The notes below the pieces were generated by a model. The model had not been told where the DNA came from and made no database searches. It worked only from the letters and a program-made list of their open reading frames with translations. Positions 1 to 6,246 of a stretch of DNA of 7,187 bases are shown here, piece after piece (the stretch's first letter is position 1; every line of letters begins with the position of its first letter). Position numbers and translations under genes: made by a program. The stretch is from Syntrophales bacterium (GTDB lineage Bacteria; Desulfobacterota; Syntrophia; Syntrophales; UBA2192): contig JALOPC010000098.1 of assembly GCA_025454095.1 (NCBI GenBank), positions 1-7,187 on the forward strand, given 5' to 3'.

Positions 1-387
1 GTCTACTTCGTCCCGAAGGGGACCCCGCTCGTCGGGTTCCTCGATCTTGCCGGAATCGCCCGGGAGGCCGCAGGGAACTCCCTTTCGGCCTCGACGACCC
101 TGGAGAAAGCCGCGACGCTCACCACCCGGCAAGGGGAGAATCGGCTCGAGTCCCGCCCGATGGACGCCGCGAAGCGGGTCGCGCTCGGCATCCCCATCGA
201 CCTCAACCGCTCCTCGCTCGAGGAGCTCGGCCTCGTCCCGGGTATCGGGAAGGCCACGGCGGAGAGGATTCTCGAGCGGCGCAGTCTCGCCGGGCCGTTC
301 CGGGGCATCGACGAGCTCATGGAAGTCCGGGGGATCAAGGAGAAACGCCTCGAAAAGCTCCGGCCCTACCTCTGCATCGGGTGCTGA
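1..387 (+). CDS. ComEA-like SLBB/helix-hairpin-helix DNA-binding protein, C-terminal part
   Basis: The frame is open from the first base of the window to a TGA at 385-387, giving the last 128 residues; the start lies outside. The opening residues (VYFVPKGTPL) look like the end of an SLBB-type beta-grasp domain. After a polar linker, residues 67-124 carry tandem helix-hairpin-helix motifs: LVPGIGKATAERIL at 78-91 and EVRGIKEKRLEKL at 108-120, joined by GPFRGIDEL. In characterised ComEA proteins these motifs bind duplex DNA without sequence specificity on the outside of the membrane, handing it to the ComEC channel during uptake. The N-terminal anchor cannot be checked here. It ends CIGC, an unusual cysteine pair. 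An internal ATG (160) would drop the SLBB part, and the frame is open upstream of it, so it is unlikely to be the real start. The family assignment is firm; a role in competence is inferred. Confidence 0.8.
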   Translation, partial: VYFVPKGTPLVGFLDLAGIAREAAGNSLSASTTLEKAATLTTRQGENRLESRPMDAAKRVALGIPIDLNRSSLEELGLVPGIGKATAERILERRSLAGPFRGIDELMEVRGIKEKRLEKLRPYLCIGC

Positions 388-463
388 CGGCCCGTTCCGG
401 TTTCGCAACCGCTCCGCCTCTCCCCCGGGTGCTGCTTTTTTGGCTTCCCGTCCGAGTTTTGCC

Positions 464-492
464 TTGACTATCCGGGGAGTCTCCCTTATAGT
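464..492 (+). promoter_or_regulatory. Sigma-70-type promoter for carB
   Basis: TTGACT (464-469) and TATAGT (487-492) are separated by 17 bp, each one or two bases from consensus. A start of transcription near 499 would give a leader of about 80 nt before carB. The leader contains only weak hairpins, and I see no riboswitch or attenuator terminator in it. The promoter suggests that carB is transcribed separately from the comEA-like gene. Confidence 0.65.
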
Positions 493-563
493 GCCACCGC
501 CTGAAATGCCAGTATGCAAGGCAACTTACGGTCAGCAGCCGCTGCCGTTTCATCCGATACCAC

Positions 564-570
564 GAGGGGG
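564..570 (+). promoter_or_regulatory. Ribosome-binding site of carB
   Basis: GAGGGGG lies 8 nt before the ATG at 579 but only 2 nt before an in-frame TTG at 573. The spacing therefore favours the ATG, which also gives the conserved CarB N-terminus MPKRSDIK. Confidence 0.75.
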
Positions 571-578
571 TTTTGACC

Positions 579-3500
579 ATGCCGAAACGAAGCGACATCA
601 AGAAGGTCCTGATCATCGGATCGGGCCCGATTGTCATAGGACAGGCCTGCGAGTTCGACTACTCCGGCACCCAGGCCTGCAAGGCCCTGAGAAAGCTGGG
701 TTACGAAATCGTGCTCGTGAACTCGAATCCCGCCACGATCATGACGGACCCGGGCTTGGCCGACGTGACCTACATCGAACCGCTCAATTTCCAGAGCCTC
801 GTCGAGATTATCGAAAACGAGCGGCCCGATGCCGTCCTGCCGAATCTCGGCGGTCAGACGGGCCTCAACCTGACCTCGGAGTTGCACAAGAAGGGGATCC
901 TGCAGAAATACGGCGTGAAGGTCATCGGCGTCCAGGTCGATGCCATCGAGCGCGGCGAGGACCGCATGGCCTTCAAGGAGACGATGAACCGTCTCGGCAT
1001 CGAGATGCCGGCAAGCGAGATCGCCTACACCGTGGAGGAGGCCGAGGCCGTCGCCGCAAAGCTGGGTTACCCCATCGTGATCCGGCCGGCCTACACGATG
1101 GGCGGCACGGGCGGCGGGCACGTCTACAACCCCGAGGAACTTCGCGTGATCGCGGCCCGGGGCCTTGCGGCAAGCCTCGTGGGACAGATCCTGGTCGAGG
1201 AGTCCGTCCTGGGCTGGGAGGAGCTGGAGCTCGAGGTGGTGCGCGACGCCAAGAACCAGATGATCACGGTCTGCTTCATCGAGAACGTGGACGCCATGGG
1301 GGTCCACACGGGCGATTCCTACTGCACGGCGCCCATGCTCACGATCGGCGAGGAACTGCAGAAGAAACTCCAGAAGTACTCCTACGACATCGTCGAGGCG
1401 ATCCAGGTCATCGGAGGGACGAACGTGCAGTTCGCCCATGACCCGAAGACGGGCCGCGTCGTCGTCATCGAAATCAACCCCCGCACGTCGCGCTCGTCGG
1501 CCCTGGCCTCCAAGGCGACAGGATTCCCCATCGCCCTCATCTCGGCCATGCTGGCCGGCGGCCTGACCCTGGACGAGATCCCGTACTGGAGGGAAGGGAC
1601 CCTGGAGAAGTACACCCCCTGGGGCGATTACGTGGTCGTGAAATTCGCCCGGTGGGATTTCGAGAAATTCCCCGGCGCCGAAGACAAGCTCGGCACGCAG
1701 ATGCGCGCCGTGGGCGAAGTGATGAGCATCGGGAAGAACTACAAGGAAGCCTTCCAGAAGTCGATCCGCTCGCTCGAGAAGGGCCGCTACGGCCTGGGCT
1801 TCGCGAAGGATTACAACAGCAAATCGCTCGAAGATCTCATGGACCTGCTCATCGAGCCCTCCAGCGAGCGCCAGTTCATCCTGTACGAGGCCCTCCGGAA
1901 AGGGGCCACCGTCCAGGATCTCTTCCGCAAGACGCACATCAAGCACTGGTTCATCGAGCAGATGAAGGAACTCGTGGAACTCGAGGAAAAGATACTGAAA
2001 ACCAAGGGCAGGGAGCTGCCGGACAAACTGCTCGTCCAGGCCAAAAAGGACGGGTTTGCCGACCGCTACCTGGCACAGATCCTCGGAGTTGCGGAGGAGA
2101 AGATCCGGCGGAAACGGATGGCCCTGGGAGTGGTCGAGTGCTGGGACGCCGTACCGGTTTCCGGCGTCGAGAACGCGGCCTACTACTACTCCACCTACAA
2201 TGCGCCGGACAAGGTCACCACGACGTCAAACCGCAAGGTGATGGTCCTGGGCGGCGGACCGAACCGGATCGGGCAGGGGATCGAGTTCGACTACTGCTGC
2301 GTGCACGCCGCCTTCGCCCTTCGCGACGAGGGCGTCGAGTCCATCATGGTCAACTGCAATCCCGAGACGGTTTCCACCGACTACGACACCTCGAACAAGC
2401 TCTACTTCGAGCCTCTCACGGTGGAAGACGTCCTGGCGATCTACGAGAAGGAGAAGCCCGAGGGCGTCATCGTCCAGTTCGGCGGCCAGACGCCGTTGAA
2501 TATCGCCGGCGAGCTGGCCAAGGCCGGGGTGAACGTCCTGGGCACGTCGGTCGACACGATCGACCTGGCCGAGGACCGGGACCGCTTCCGCCAGATGATG
2601 GAACGGCTCGAGATTCCCATGCCGGCCTCGGGCATGGCCATCAACATCGACGAGGCCCTGGCGATCGCGAAGAAACTGGGCTACCCCCTCATGGTGCGCC
2701 CCTCCTACGTCCTGGGCGGCCGCGGCATGGAGGTGGTGCACGACGAGGAGATGCTGAAGCGCTACGTAAAGAACGCCGTGGGCGTCACCCCGGACCGGCC
2801 CATCCTGATCGACAAGTTCCTCGACAACGCCATCGAGTGCGAGGCGGACGCGATCTCCGACGGCACGGACACCTTCGTGCCCGCCGTCATGGAGCACATC
2901 GAGCTGGCCGGCGTGCATTCGGGCGACTCGGCCTGCGTCATCCCGCCGATCAGCATCCCGGCGCGCCACATCGACACCATCGTGGAGTACACGAGCAAGA
3001 TCGCGCGCGAGCTGAAGGTCGTGGGCCTCATGAACATGCAGTACGCCATTGCCAACGACGTCGTCTACGTCCTGGAGGCCAACCCCCGCGCCTCTCGCAC
3101 GGTTCCGCTCGTCTCGAAGGTGTGCAACATCTCCATGGCCCGGATCGCGACGCAGCTCATGATGGGCCGCAAGCTCAGGGATCTCAACCTCAAGCACCGG
3201 GCGGTGCCGCACTTCGGGGTCAAGGAGGCCGTGTTCCCCTTCAAGATGTACCCCGAGGTGGACCCGCTGCTGGGTCCCGAGATGCGCTCCACCGGCGAGG
3301 TCCTGGGACTCGCGGACTCCTTCGGGCTCGCCTTCTACAAGGCGGAAGAGGCGGCCGACCAGGTCCTCCCCGCGGAGGGGACGGTGCTCATGACCGTCTC
3401 GGAGCGTGACAAGCACGCCGCCCTGGAGATCGCCAGGGAGTTCCGCAAGCTGGGCTTCCGGATCAGGGCCACGAAGGGAACGCACCAGTTCCTGACCGAC

Positions 3501-3779
3501 AACGGCATCGAGTCCGAGGCGATCCTCAAGATGCACGAGGGCAGGCCCCACATCGTCGATGCCATCAAGAACAAGGAGATCGACCTCATCATCAACACGC
3601 CGAGCGGGAAGCTCAGCAAGCACGACGACTCGTACATCCGCAAGTCGGCGATCCGGTACCGGATCCCCTATATCACGACGATTGCCGCATCGGCGGCCGC
3701 CGCCAAGGGGATTGCCGCGTTCCGCAAGGGACACGGCCGCGCCCGCTCGCTGCAGAGCTACCACGGCGACCTGAAGTAA
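579..3779 (+). CDS. carB: Carbamoyl-phosphate synthetase, large (ammonia-using) subunit
   Basis: This cytosolic subunit makes carbamoyl phosphate from bicarbonate, two ATP and ammonia channelled from the glutaminase subunit CarA; the product feeds pyrimidine and arginine synthesis. The 1066 residues (E. coli 1073) show the full domain order: carboxyphosphate synthetase about 1-400, oligomerisation about 401-550, carbamoyl-phosphate synthetase about 551-930, MGS-like allosteric domain about 931-1066. Positions equivalent to E. coli active-site residues are kept: R129, R169, E215, N282, Q284, E298, N300 and R302 in the first half; R667, R707, E753, Q821, E833 and N835 in the second. E775 and D783 match the E. 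coli ornithine-site pair. In the allosteric domain K945, T965, T968, K984 and N1006 are kept, so UMP-type control is plausible. No carA lies within reach on the upstream side, and the next gene downstream is convergent. The gene appears intact. Confidence 0.98.
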   Translation: MPKRSDIKKVLIIGSGPIVIGQACEFDYSGTQACKALRKLGYEIVLVNSNPATIMTDPGLADVTYIEPLNFQSLVEIIENERPDAVLPNLGGQTGLNLTSELHKKGILQKYGVKVIGVQVDAIERGEDRMAFKETMNRLGIEMPASEIAYTVEEAEAVAAKLGYPIVIRPAYTMGGTGGGHVYNPEELRVIAARGLAASLVGQILVEESVLGWEELELEVVRDAKNQMITVCFIENVDAMGVHTGDSYCTAPMLTIGEELQKKLQKYSYDIVEAIQVIGGTNVQFAHDPKTGRVVVIEINPRTSRSSALASKATGFPIALISAMLAGGLTLDEIPYWREGTLEKYTPWGDYVVVKFARWDFEKFPGAEDKLGTQMRAVGEVMSIGKNYKEAFQKSIRSLEKGRYGLGFAKDYNSKSLEDLMDLLIEPSSERQFILYEALRKGATVQDLFRKTHIKHWFIEQMKELVELEEKILKTKGRELPDKLLVQAKKDGFADRYLAQILGVAEEKIRRKRMALGVVECWDAVPVSGVENAAYYYSTYNAPDKVTTTSNRKVMVLGGGPNRIGQGIEFDYCCVHAAFALRDEGVESIMVNCNPETVSTDYDTSNKLYFEPLTVEDVLAIYEKEKPEGVIVQFGGQTPLNIAGELAKAGVNVLGTSVDTIDLAEDRDRFRQMMERLEIPMPASGMAINIDEALAIAKKLGYPLMVRPSYVLGGRGMEVVHDEEMLKRYVKNAVGVTPDRPILIDKFLDNAIECEADAISDGTDTFVPAVMEHIELAGVHSGDSACVIPPISIPARHIDTIVEYTSKIARELKVVGLMNMQYAIANDVVYVLEANPRASRTVPLVSKVCNISMARIATQLMMGRKLRDLNLKHRAVPHFGVKEAVFPFKMYPEVDPLLGPEMRSTGEVLGLADSFGLAFYKAEEAADQVLPAEGTVLMTVSERDKHAALEIAREFRKLGFRIRATKGTHQFLTDNGIESEAILKMHEGRPHIVDAIKNKEIDLIINTPSGKLSKHDDSYIRKSAIRYRIPYITTIAASAAAAKGIAAFRKGHGRARSLQSYHGDLK

Positions 3780-3810
3780 AACGGAGCAAGGCAAAAGGCG
3801 AAAGGGAATG

Positions 3811-3853
3811 ACAGAGAAGGATCGGGGATTGCGTCCCCGATCCTTCTCTGTTT
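3811..3853 (+). terminator. Perfect hairpin between convergent genes, probable carB terminator
   Basis: An 18-bp stem without mismatches (3811-3828 with 3834-3851) closes on a 5-nt loop (TTGCG), 31 nt after the carB stop. The T-tract after it is short (TTT, then CAG), so it is not a textbook intrinsic terminator despite the very stable stem. On the minus strand the stem is followed after a gap by CTTTCGCCTTTTG, so it may also stop transcripts from the convergent permease gene. Confidence 0.75.
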
Positions 3854-3861
3854 CAGTCTCC

Positions 3862-3889
3862 TATACCCGATACCCTAGTCCCGATACCC
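3862..3889. repeat. Four copies of a 7-bp tandem unit (GATACCC type)
   Basis: The plus strand reads TATACCC, GATACCC, TAGTCCC, GATACCC in register. On the minus strand each unit begins with GGG followed by 4 nt, so the array fits the pattern G3-N4-G3-N4-G3-N4-G3. It lies within 5 bp of the permease stop codon, in that gene's 3' untranslated region. The array and period are seen directly; any function is unknown. Confidence 0.7.
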
Positions 3890-3893
3890 CTCT

Positions 3894-4925
3894 TTATTGG
3901 TAGTGTTTCTCGTAGATTTCCCACAAGGTCGACAGCAGCGCCGTGATGATCGGCCCGATGACGAACCCGGAGATCCCGAACACGGCGATCCCGCCCAGCG
4001 TGGAGAGAAAGATGAGCAGCGGGTGCATCTGGGTGTCCTTGCCGACCAGCAGCGGGCGCAGCACATTGTCGATGGAACTGATCACCAGGGCACCGACGGC
4101 GGCGACGGCCATCCCCTCCACGATGTGCCCGGTGGCCAGCAGGATGACGGCGGCCGGCGCCCAGATGATGGCGCAGCCGATCCCCGGGATCATCGCGGCA
4201 AGGATCATGATGACCCCCCAGACAAAAGCGCTCTGGATCCCCACAGCCCAGAAGAGAACGCCCCCCATCGTGCCCTGGATCAGGCCGATGATCAGAGTCC
4301 CCTTGAGGGTCGCCCGTGCCGTCGAGGTGAAACGCTCGTAGATCCGGTTGCCGATCTCGTCCTTCAGCTCGAAGATGTAGAGGGAGCTGCGCAGCAGCGT
4401 TTCCCCGTCTCGAACGAAAAAAAAGAGGCAGTAGAGCATGACGATGAAGTTCACGATCAGCAGGAGCGTGTTCTGCGTCAATTCCGTGAGGTAGGACACG
4501 ATGTACTTCGAGATCCCGCCGGCGATCTGGTAGAACTTCTCGGTCAGGGCCACCTCGTCGAGTTCGAGCTTTTGCAGGTAGGGGTTTCCTTTCAGCAGCT
4601 CGATGACCTTCTGGGCCTTGAGCTGGATGTCCTCCGTGTTCTTCAGGGCCGAGTACATGTCGATGGCCTGGGCCAGGACCACGCTGGCGACGACGGCGAG
4701 CGGCAGCAGGATGACGAAGATCACGATCCCGAGCATGACGGATGCGCTCAGGTTCGGGTGTCCGATCGCCCGGTTGACGCGCCGGTAGAGAGGCCCGAAA
4801 ATGCCGGCAATCACGGCGGCCCAGAAGATGGGATAGGCAAAGGGCTTCAGCAGGTACAGGAATGCCAGTGTCCCGATCATGAGGATCGCGAAGAAAATAT
4901 TCTTTCGGACTTTCTGCATTTCCAT
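3894..4925 (-). CDS. AI-2E family (PerM/YdiK type) membrane transporter
   Basis: This is an inner-membrane protein of 343 residues, a normal length for the AI-2E transporter family (Pfam PF01594). Hydrophobic segments lie near residues 9-28, 30-48, 61-88, 150-172, 204-230, 232-262, 264-284 and 302-333, with a soluble amphipathic stretch at about 90-148. Family landmarks near the C-terminus are DNVLRPLLVG (286-295) and the glycine-rich GGIAVFGISGFVIGP (311-325). Members have been linked to autoinducer-2 export or to sodium/proton antiport, so the substrate cannot be assigned. The ATG ending at 4925 is chosen because GAGG (plus-strand 4933-4936) sits 7 nt upstream; a TTG 14 codons earlier would add a charged, poorly conserved extension. 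It converges with carB and diverges from the small-protein pair. Confidence 0.92.
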   Translation of the reverse strand: MEMQKVRKNIFFAILMIGTLAFLYLLKPFAYPIFWAAVIAGIFGPLYRRVNRAIGHPNLSASVMLGIVIFVILLPLAVVASVVLAQAIDMYSALKNTEDIQLKAQKVIELLKGNPYLQKLELDEVALTEKFYQIAGGISKYIVSYLTELTQNTLLLIVNFIVMLYCLFFFVRDGETLLRSSLYIFELKDEIGNRIYERFTSTARATLKGTLIIGLIQGTMGGVLFWAVGIQSAFVWGVIMILAAMIPGIGCAIIWAPAAVILLATGHIVEGMAVAAVGALVISSIDNVLRPLLVGKDTQMHPLLIFLSTLGGIAVFGISGFVIGPIITALLSTLWEIYEKHYQ

Positions 4926-4952
4926 GGTAAAACCTCGACGCGAACGCCGCAT

Positions 4953-4981
4953 ACCATACCAGAACAACGCATCGAGTTGAA
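4953..4981 (-). promoter_or_regulatory. Possible promoter of the AI-2E-family gene
   Basis: Read on the minus strand, TTCAAC and TATGGT are 17 bp apart, and the -10 is preceded by TGG, giving an extended -10 (TG-N-TATGGT). The -35 match is weak (3 of 6). The position, about 28 bp before the chosen start codon, is reasonable. Confidence 0.35.
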
Positions 4982-5040
4982 ATGATTATTTTCCTGCCCG
5001 CCGCGGCAGTCCCCGTTTCTGGAGAGGAATTTGCATTCTC

Positions 5041-5238
5041 ATGGCAGACGAGTCGAAACAGCACCCCTTGCCGGTACCGGAACGGAAAAAAGCCTCCTCC
5101 TGGACCCTGGAGGAGGCTTGGGAGAATTGCAAGGGGCAGTGCGGCTCGGAGCCCTGGTGCCAGGTGTGCATGAAGGAAAAGGAACGCCTGCACGAGGAAG
5201 AGCTAAACCGCAAGAGACAAGCTGACGATAAGGAATAG
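5041..5238 (+). CDS. Small four-cysteine protein, unknown function
   Basis: I do not recognise this 65-residue protein. It is highly charged, with no signal peptide or membrane segment. Four cysteines (C30, C34, C40, C43) form a compact C-x3-C-x5-C-x2-C pattern, which suggests a zinc- or other metal-binding knuckle, or two disulphides; this is inferred. Three tryptophans (W21, W26, W39) surround the cluster, and the C-terminal third is a Lys/Glu-rich probable helix. GGAGAGG (5021-5027) precedes the ATG by 13 nt, a rather long spacing. The stop is 28 bp before the next gene, so the two are probably co-transcribed. Codons 16-26 are encoded across a perfect hairpin. Support for coding is the clean start, the ribosome-binding site and the Cys pattern; homologues would settle it. 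Confidence 0.6.
   Translation: MADESKQHPLPVPERKKASSWTLEEAWENCKGQCGSEPWCQVCMKEKERLHEEELNRKRQADDKE
5086..5119 (-). terminator. Intrinsic-terminator-like hairpin on the minus strand, inside the small-protein gene
   Basis: AAGCCTCCTCC (5090-5100) and GGAGGAGGCTT (5109-5119) form a perfect 11-bp stem with an 8-nt loop. The plus-strand A-run 5086-5091 becomes a T-run directly at the end of the stem on the minus strand, which is the layout of a factor-independent terminator for leftward transcription. No minus-strand gene upstream needs it, so it may only shield the permease gene from antisense transcription, or be a chance result of codon choice. Confidence 0.4.
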
Positions 5239-5266
5239 CAGAGAGTGTCTCGAGGTGCAGGAAACG

Positions 5267-5713
5267 ATGAAAATTCACAGGACAGACAATCTTCACCCCC
5301 CCCAACCGGGCGCAGTACGGAGCGCCCCGGAACCCGCCGGGACCCGTTTCCAGGATGTTCTGCGCGATGCCGTATCGGCAGCCCCGGGCCTCACGGTACC
5401 GGGGAGCATCGGGAACCTCCCGCCTGCCGGGACGGGCATGGGGCACGTAGCCGTGGGGGGGAGGGAAGAGCTCCTGTCCCGTGCCGACGAACTCATCGGG
5501 CTTCTGGAGTCTCTGCAGGGCGGCATCTCGGGACCCGGCCTGCCCGTGAAGGATGCCTGTGCGTCCGTGAGGGCCATCGAAGACGGCGCCGACGCACTTG
5601 CGCCTCTCGTCGAGCGACTGCCCGAAGGGGACCCATTCCGCGATTTCATGAACCGCATCGTCATCACGGCCTCCGTCGAGGCCATCAAGTTCCGCCGCGG
5701 TGATTACCAGTAA
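5267..5713 (+). CDS. Conserved-looking hypothetical protein with C-terminal EAIKFRRGDY motif
   Basis: I do not recognise a named family. The 148-residue product has a Pro/Gly/Ala-rich, probably disordered N-terminal half (about 1-62, with a short RFQDVLRDAV helix at 27-36) and a helical C-terminal half: ELLSRADELIGLLESL (68-83), a second helix about 94-118, and a third about 124-143 ending EAIKFRRGDYQ. There is no signal peptide, membrane segment or cysteine cluster apart from C98, so it is probably cytosolic. Heptad-like Leu/Ile spacing suggests a helical bundle, perhaps an adaptor or partner protein. The start is ATG 5267, with GAGG at 5252-5255 and AGGA at 5259-5262 upstream; a GTG at 5255 would overlap the GAGG. 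It is probably co-transcribed with the small cysteine protein before it. Confidence 0.7.
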   Translation: MKIHRTDNLHPPQPGAVRSAPEPAGTRFQDVLRDAVSAAPGLTVPGSIGNLPPAGTGMGHVAVGGREELLSRADELIGLLESLQGGISGPGLPVKDACASVRAIEDGADALAPLVERLPEGDPFRDFMNRIVITASVEAIKFRRGDYQ

Positions 5714-5852
5714 CACGATCCGCGGGACCGCGCACAGGCCTCTGCACGCTGCAACCCTCCTGCACTCTGCCGGCAAGTCCGCGCACCTGCCACAGTCCGT
5801 GCCTTTTCACTCAACTACGCGAAAGGATAACCCTGTCAGACACGGATATCGC
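5714..5852. other. Intergenic stretch without recognisable gene
   Basis: Between the 148-aa protein gene and the tRNA-Pro promoter I see no open frame with a ribosome-binding site, no tRNA and no convincing terminator. The only structure noted is CCTGTCA (5832-5838), which pairs with TGACAGG at 5854-5860 across a 15-nt gap. Confidence 0.5.
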
Positions 5853-5881
5853 TTGACAGGTCATTGAGATGATGGTAGAAA
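5853..5881 (+). promoter_or_regulatory. Promoter of tRNA-Pro
   Basis: A consensus -35, TTGACA (5853-5858), is followed after 17 bp by TAGAAA (5876-5881; 4 of 6 matches). The predicted start near 5888 leaves a short leader before the tRNA at 5902, as expected for a tRNA transcript. Confidence 0.6.
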
Positions 5882-5901
5882 TCCTCGTCTGAATCAAGTG
5901 T

Positions 5902-5978
<77 letters not shown>

Positions 5979-5979
5979 T

Positions 5980-6016
5980 GAAAAAAAGCTCCCGCGGCCC
6001 GCGGGGACGAAGGGAG
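5980..6016 (-). terminator. GC-rich hairpin next to an A-run after tRNA-Pro
   Basis: CCCGC (5991-5995) pairs with GCGGG (6001-6005), and an alternative outer pairing joins CTCCC (5989-5993) to GGGAG (6012-6016). The A-run just before it would be a T-run on the minus strand, giving a leftward-terminator layout. On the plus strand it is simply a hairpin in the tRNA-Pro 3' trailer. No minus-strand gene is seen to use it. Confidence 0.35.
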
Positions 6017-6061
6017 TTGAGAAAACGGATGTTCCGGCATCGCGTTTTCATTTTCGTATGC

Positions 6062-6102
6062 GGGCGGTCAGTCAGCAGCAACGATTGACCGCCCTCTTTA
6101 TT
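6062..6102 (+). terminator. Intrinsic terminator after tRNA-Pro
   Basis: GGGCGGTCAGTC (6062-6073) pairs with GATTGACCGCCC (6083-6094) as a 12-bp stem with one G-U pair and a 9-nt loop, followed by TCTTTATT. It ends the tRNA-Pro transcript just before the next promoter. Confidence 0.75.
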
Positions 6103-6110
6103 ACGAGGTG

Positions 6111-6137
6111 TTGACAATCAAAAAGGCAGCGAATAGT
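6111..6137 (+). promoter_or_regulatory. Promoter of tRNA-Leu and possibly tig
   Basis: TTGACA (6111-6116) is a perfect -35. The best -10 is AATAGT (6132-6137; 4 of 6 matches, 15-bp spacing); TAGTTA at 17-bp spacing is a poorer alternative. The start would fall about 15-20 nt before the mature tRNA. Confidence 0.5.
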
Positions 6138-6160
6138 TAGGGAAACCGTTTTTCAGGGAT

Positions 6161-6243
6161 GCGAGAGTGGCGGAACTGGAAGACGCACTGGACTTAGGAT
6201 CCAGCCCGCACTGCGGATAGGGGTTCGACTCCCCTCTCTCGCA
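6161..6243 (+). tRNA. tRNA-Leu (anticodon TAG), CCA not encoded
   Basis: This is a class II tRNA of 83 nt to the discriminator base A6243. The acceptor GCGAGAG (6161-6167) pairs with CTCTCGC (6236-6242). The anticodon stem CTGGA/TCCAG holds the loop CTTAGGA with TAG at 6195-6197, reading CUA/CUG and possibly other CUN leucine codons. The long variable arm CCGC-ACT-GCGG (6206-6216) is typical of Leu. The T-arm is AGGGG-TTCGACT-CCCCT. The bases after the discriminator are CCC rather than CCA, so 3' maturation needs CCA-adding enzyme; tRNA-Pro in the same window encodes CCA. Trigger factor coding sequence begins four bases later. Confidence 0.95.
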
Positions 6244-6246
6244 CCC

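Noticed and set aside
378..434. 9-bp direct repeat CGGGTGCTG at 378-386 and 426-434
   Set aside because: Too short and isolated in GC-rich DNA to distinguish from chance; no structure or mobile element goes with it.
506..580. Possible upstream reading frame in the carB leader (ATG at 506)
   Set aside because: No ribosome-binding site before the ATG, and the frame only continues into the shadow frame over carB; not a leader peptide I can support.
47..1441. Long plus-strand open frame overlapping the comEA-like gene and carB
   Set aside because: Arg/Gly/Pro-rich translation in a shifted frame over two well-supported genes; typical GC-rich shadow.
486..3794. Long minus-strand open frames opposite carB, and a second plus-strand frame at 1652-3409
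   Set aside because: All lie over intact carB, have low-complexity His/Arg/Asp-rich translations and no ribosome-binding sites.
3897..4985. Plus-strand 362-codon frame opposite the permease
   Set aside because: Asp/Gln/His-rich antisense of hydrophobic codons; the minus-strand protein has clear family motifs.
5039..5776. Minus-strand 245-codon frame opposite the two small genes, and a shorter one at 5293-5688
   Set aside because: No ribosome-binding site or recognisable domains; composition fits antisense of the plus-strand genes. A leftward terminator-like hairpin lies in this area but is not enough to support a gene.
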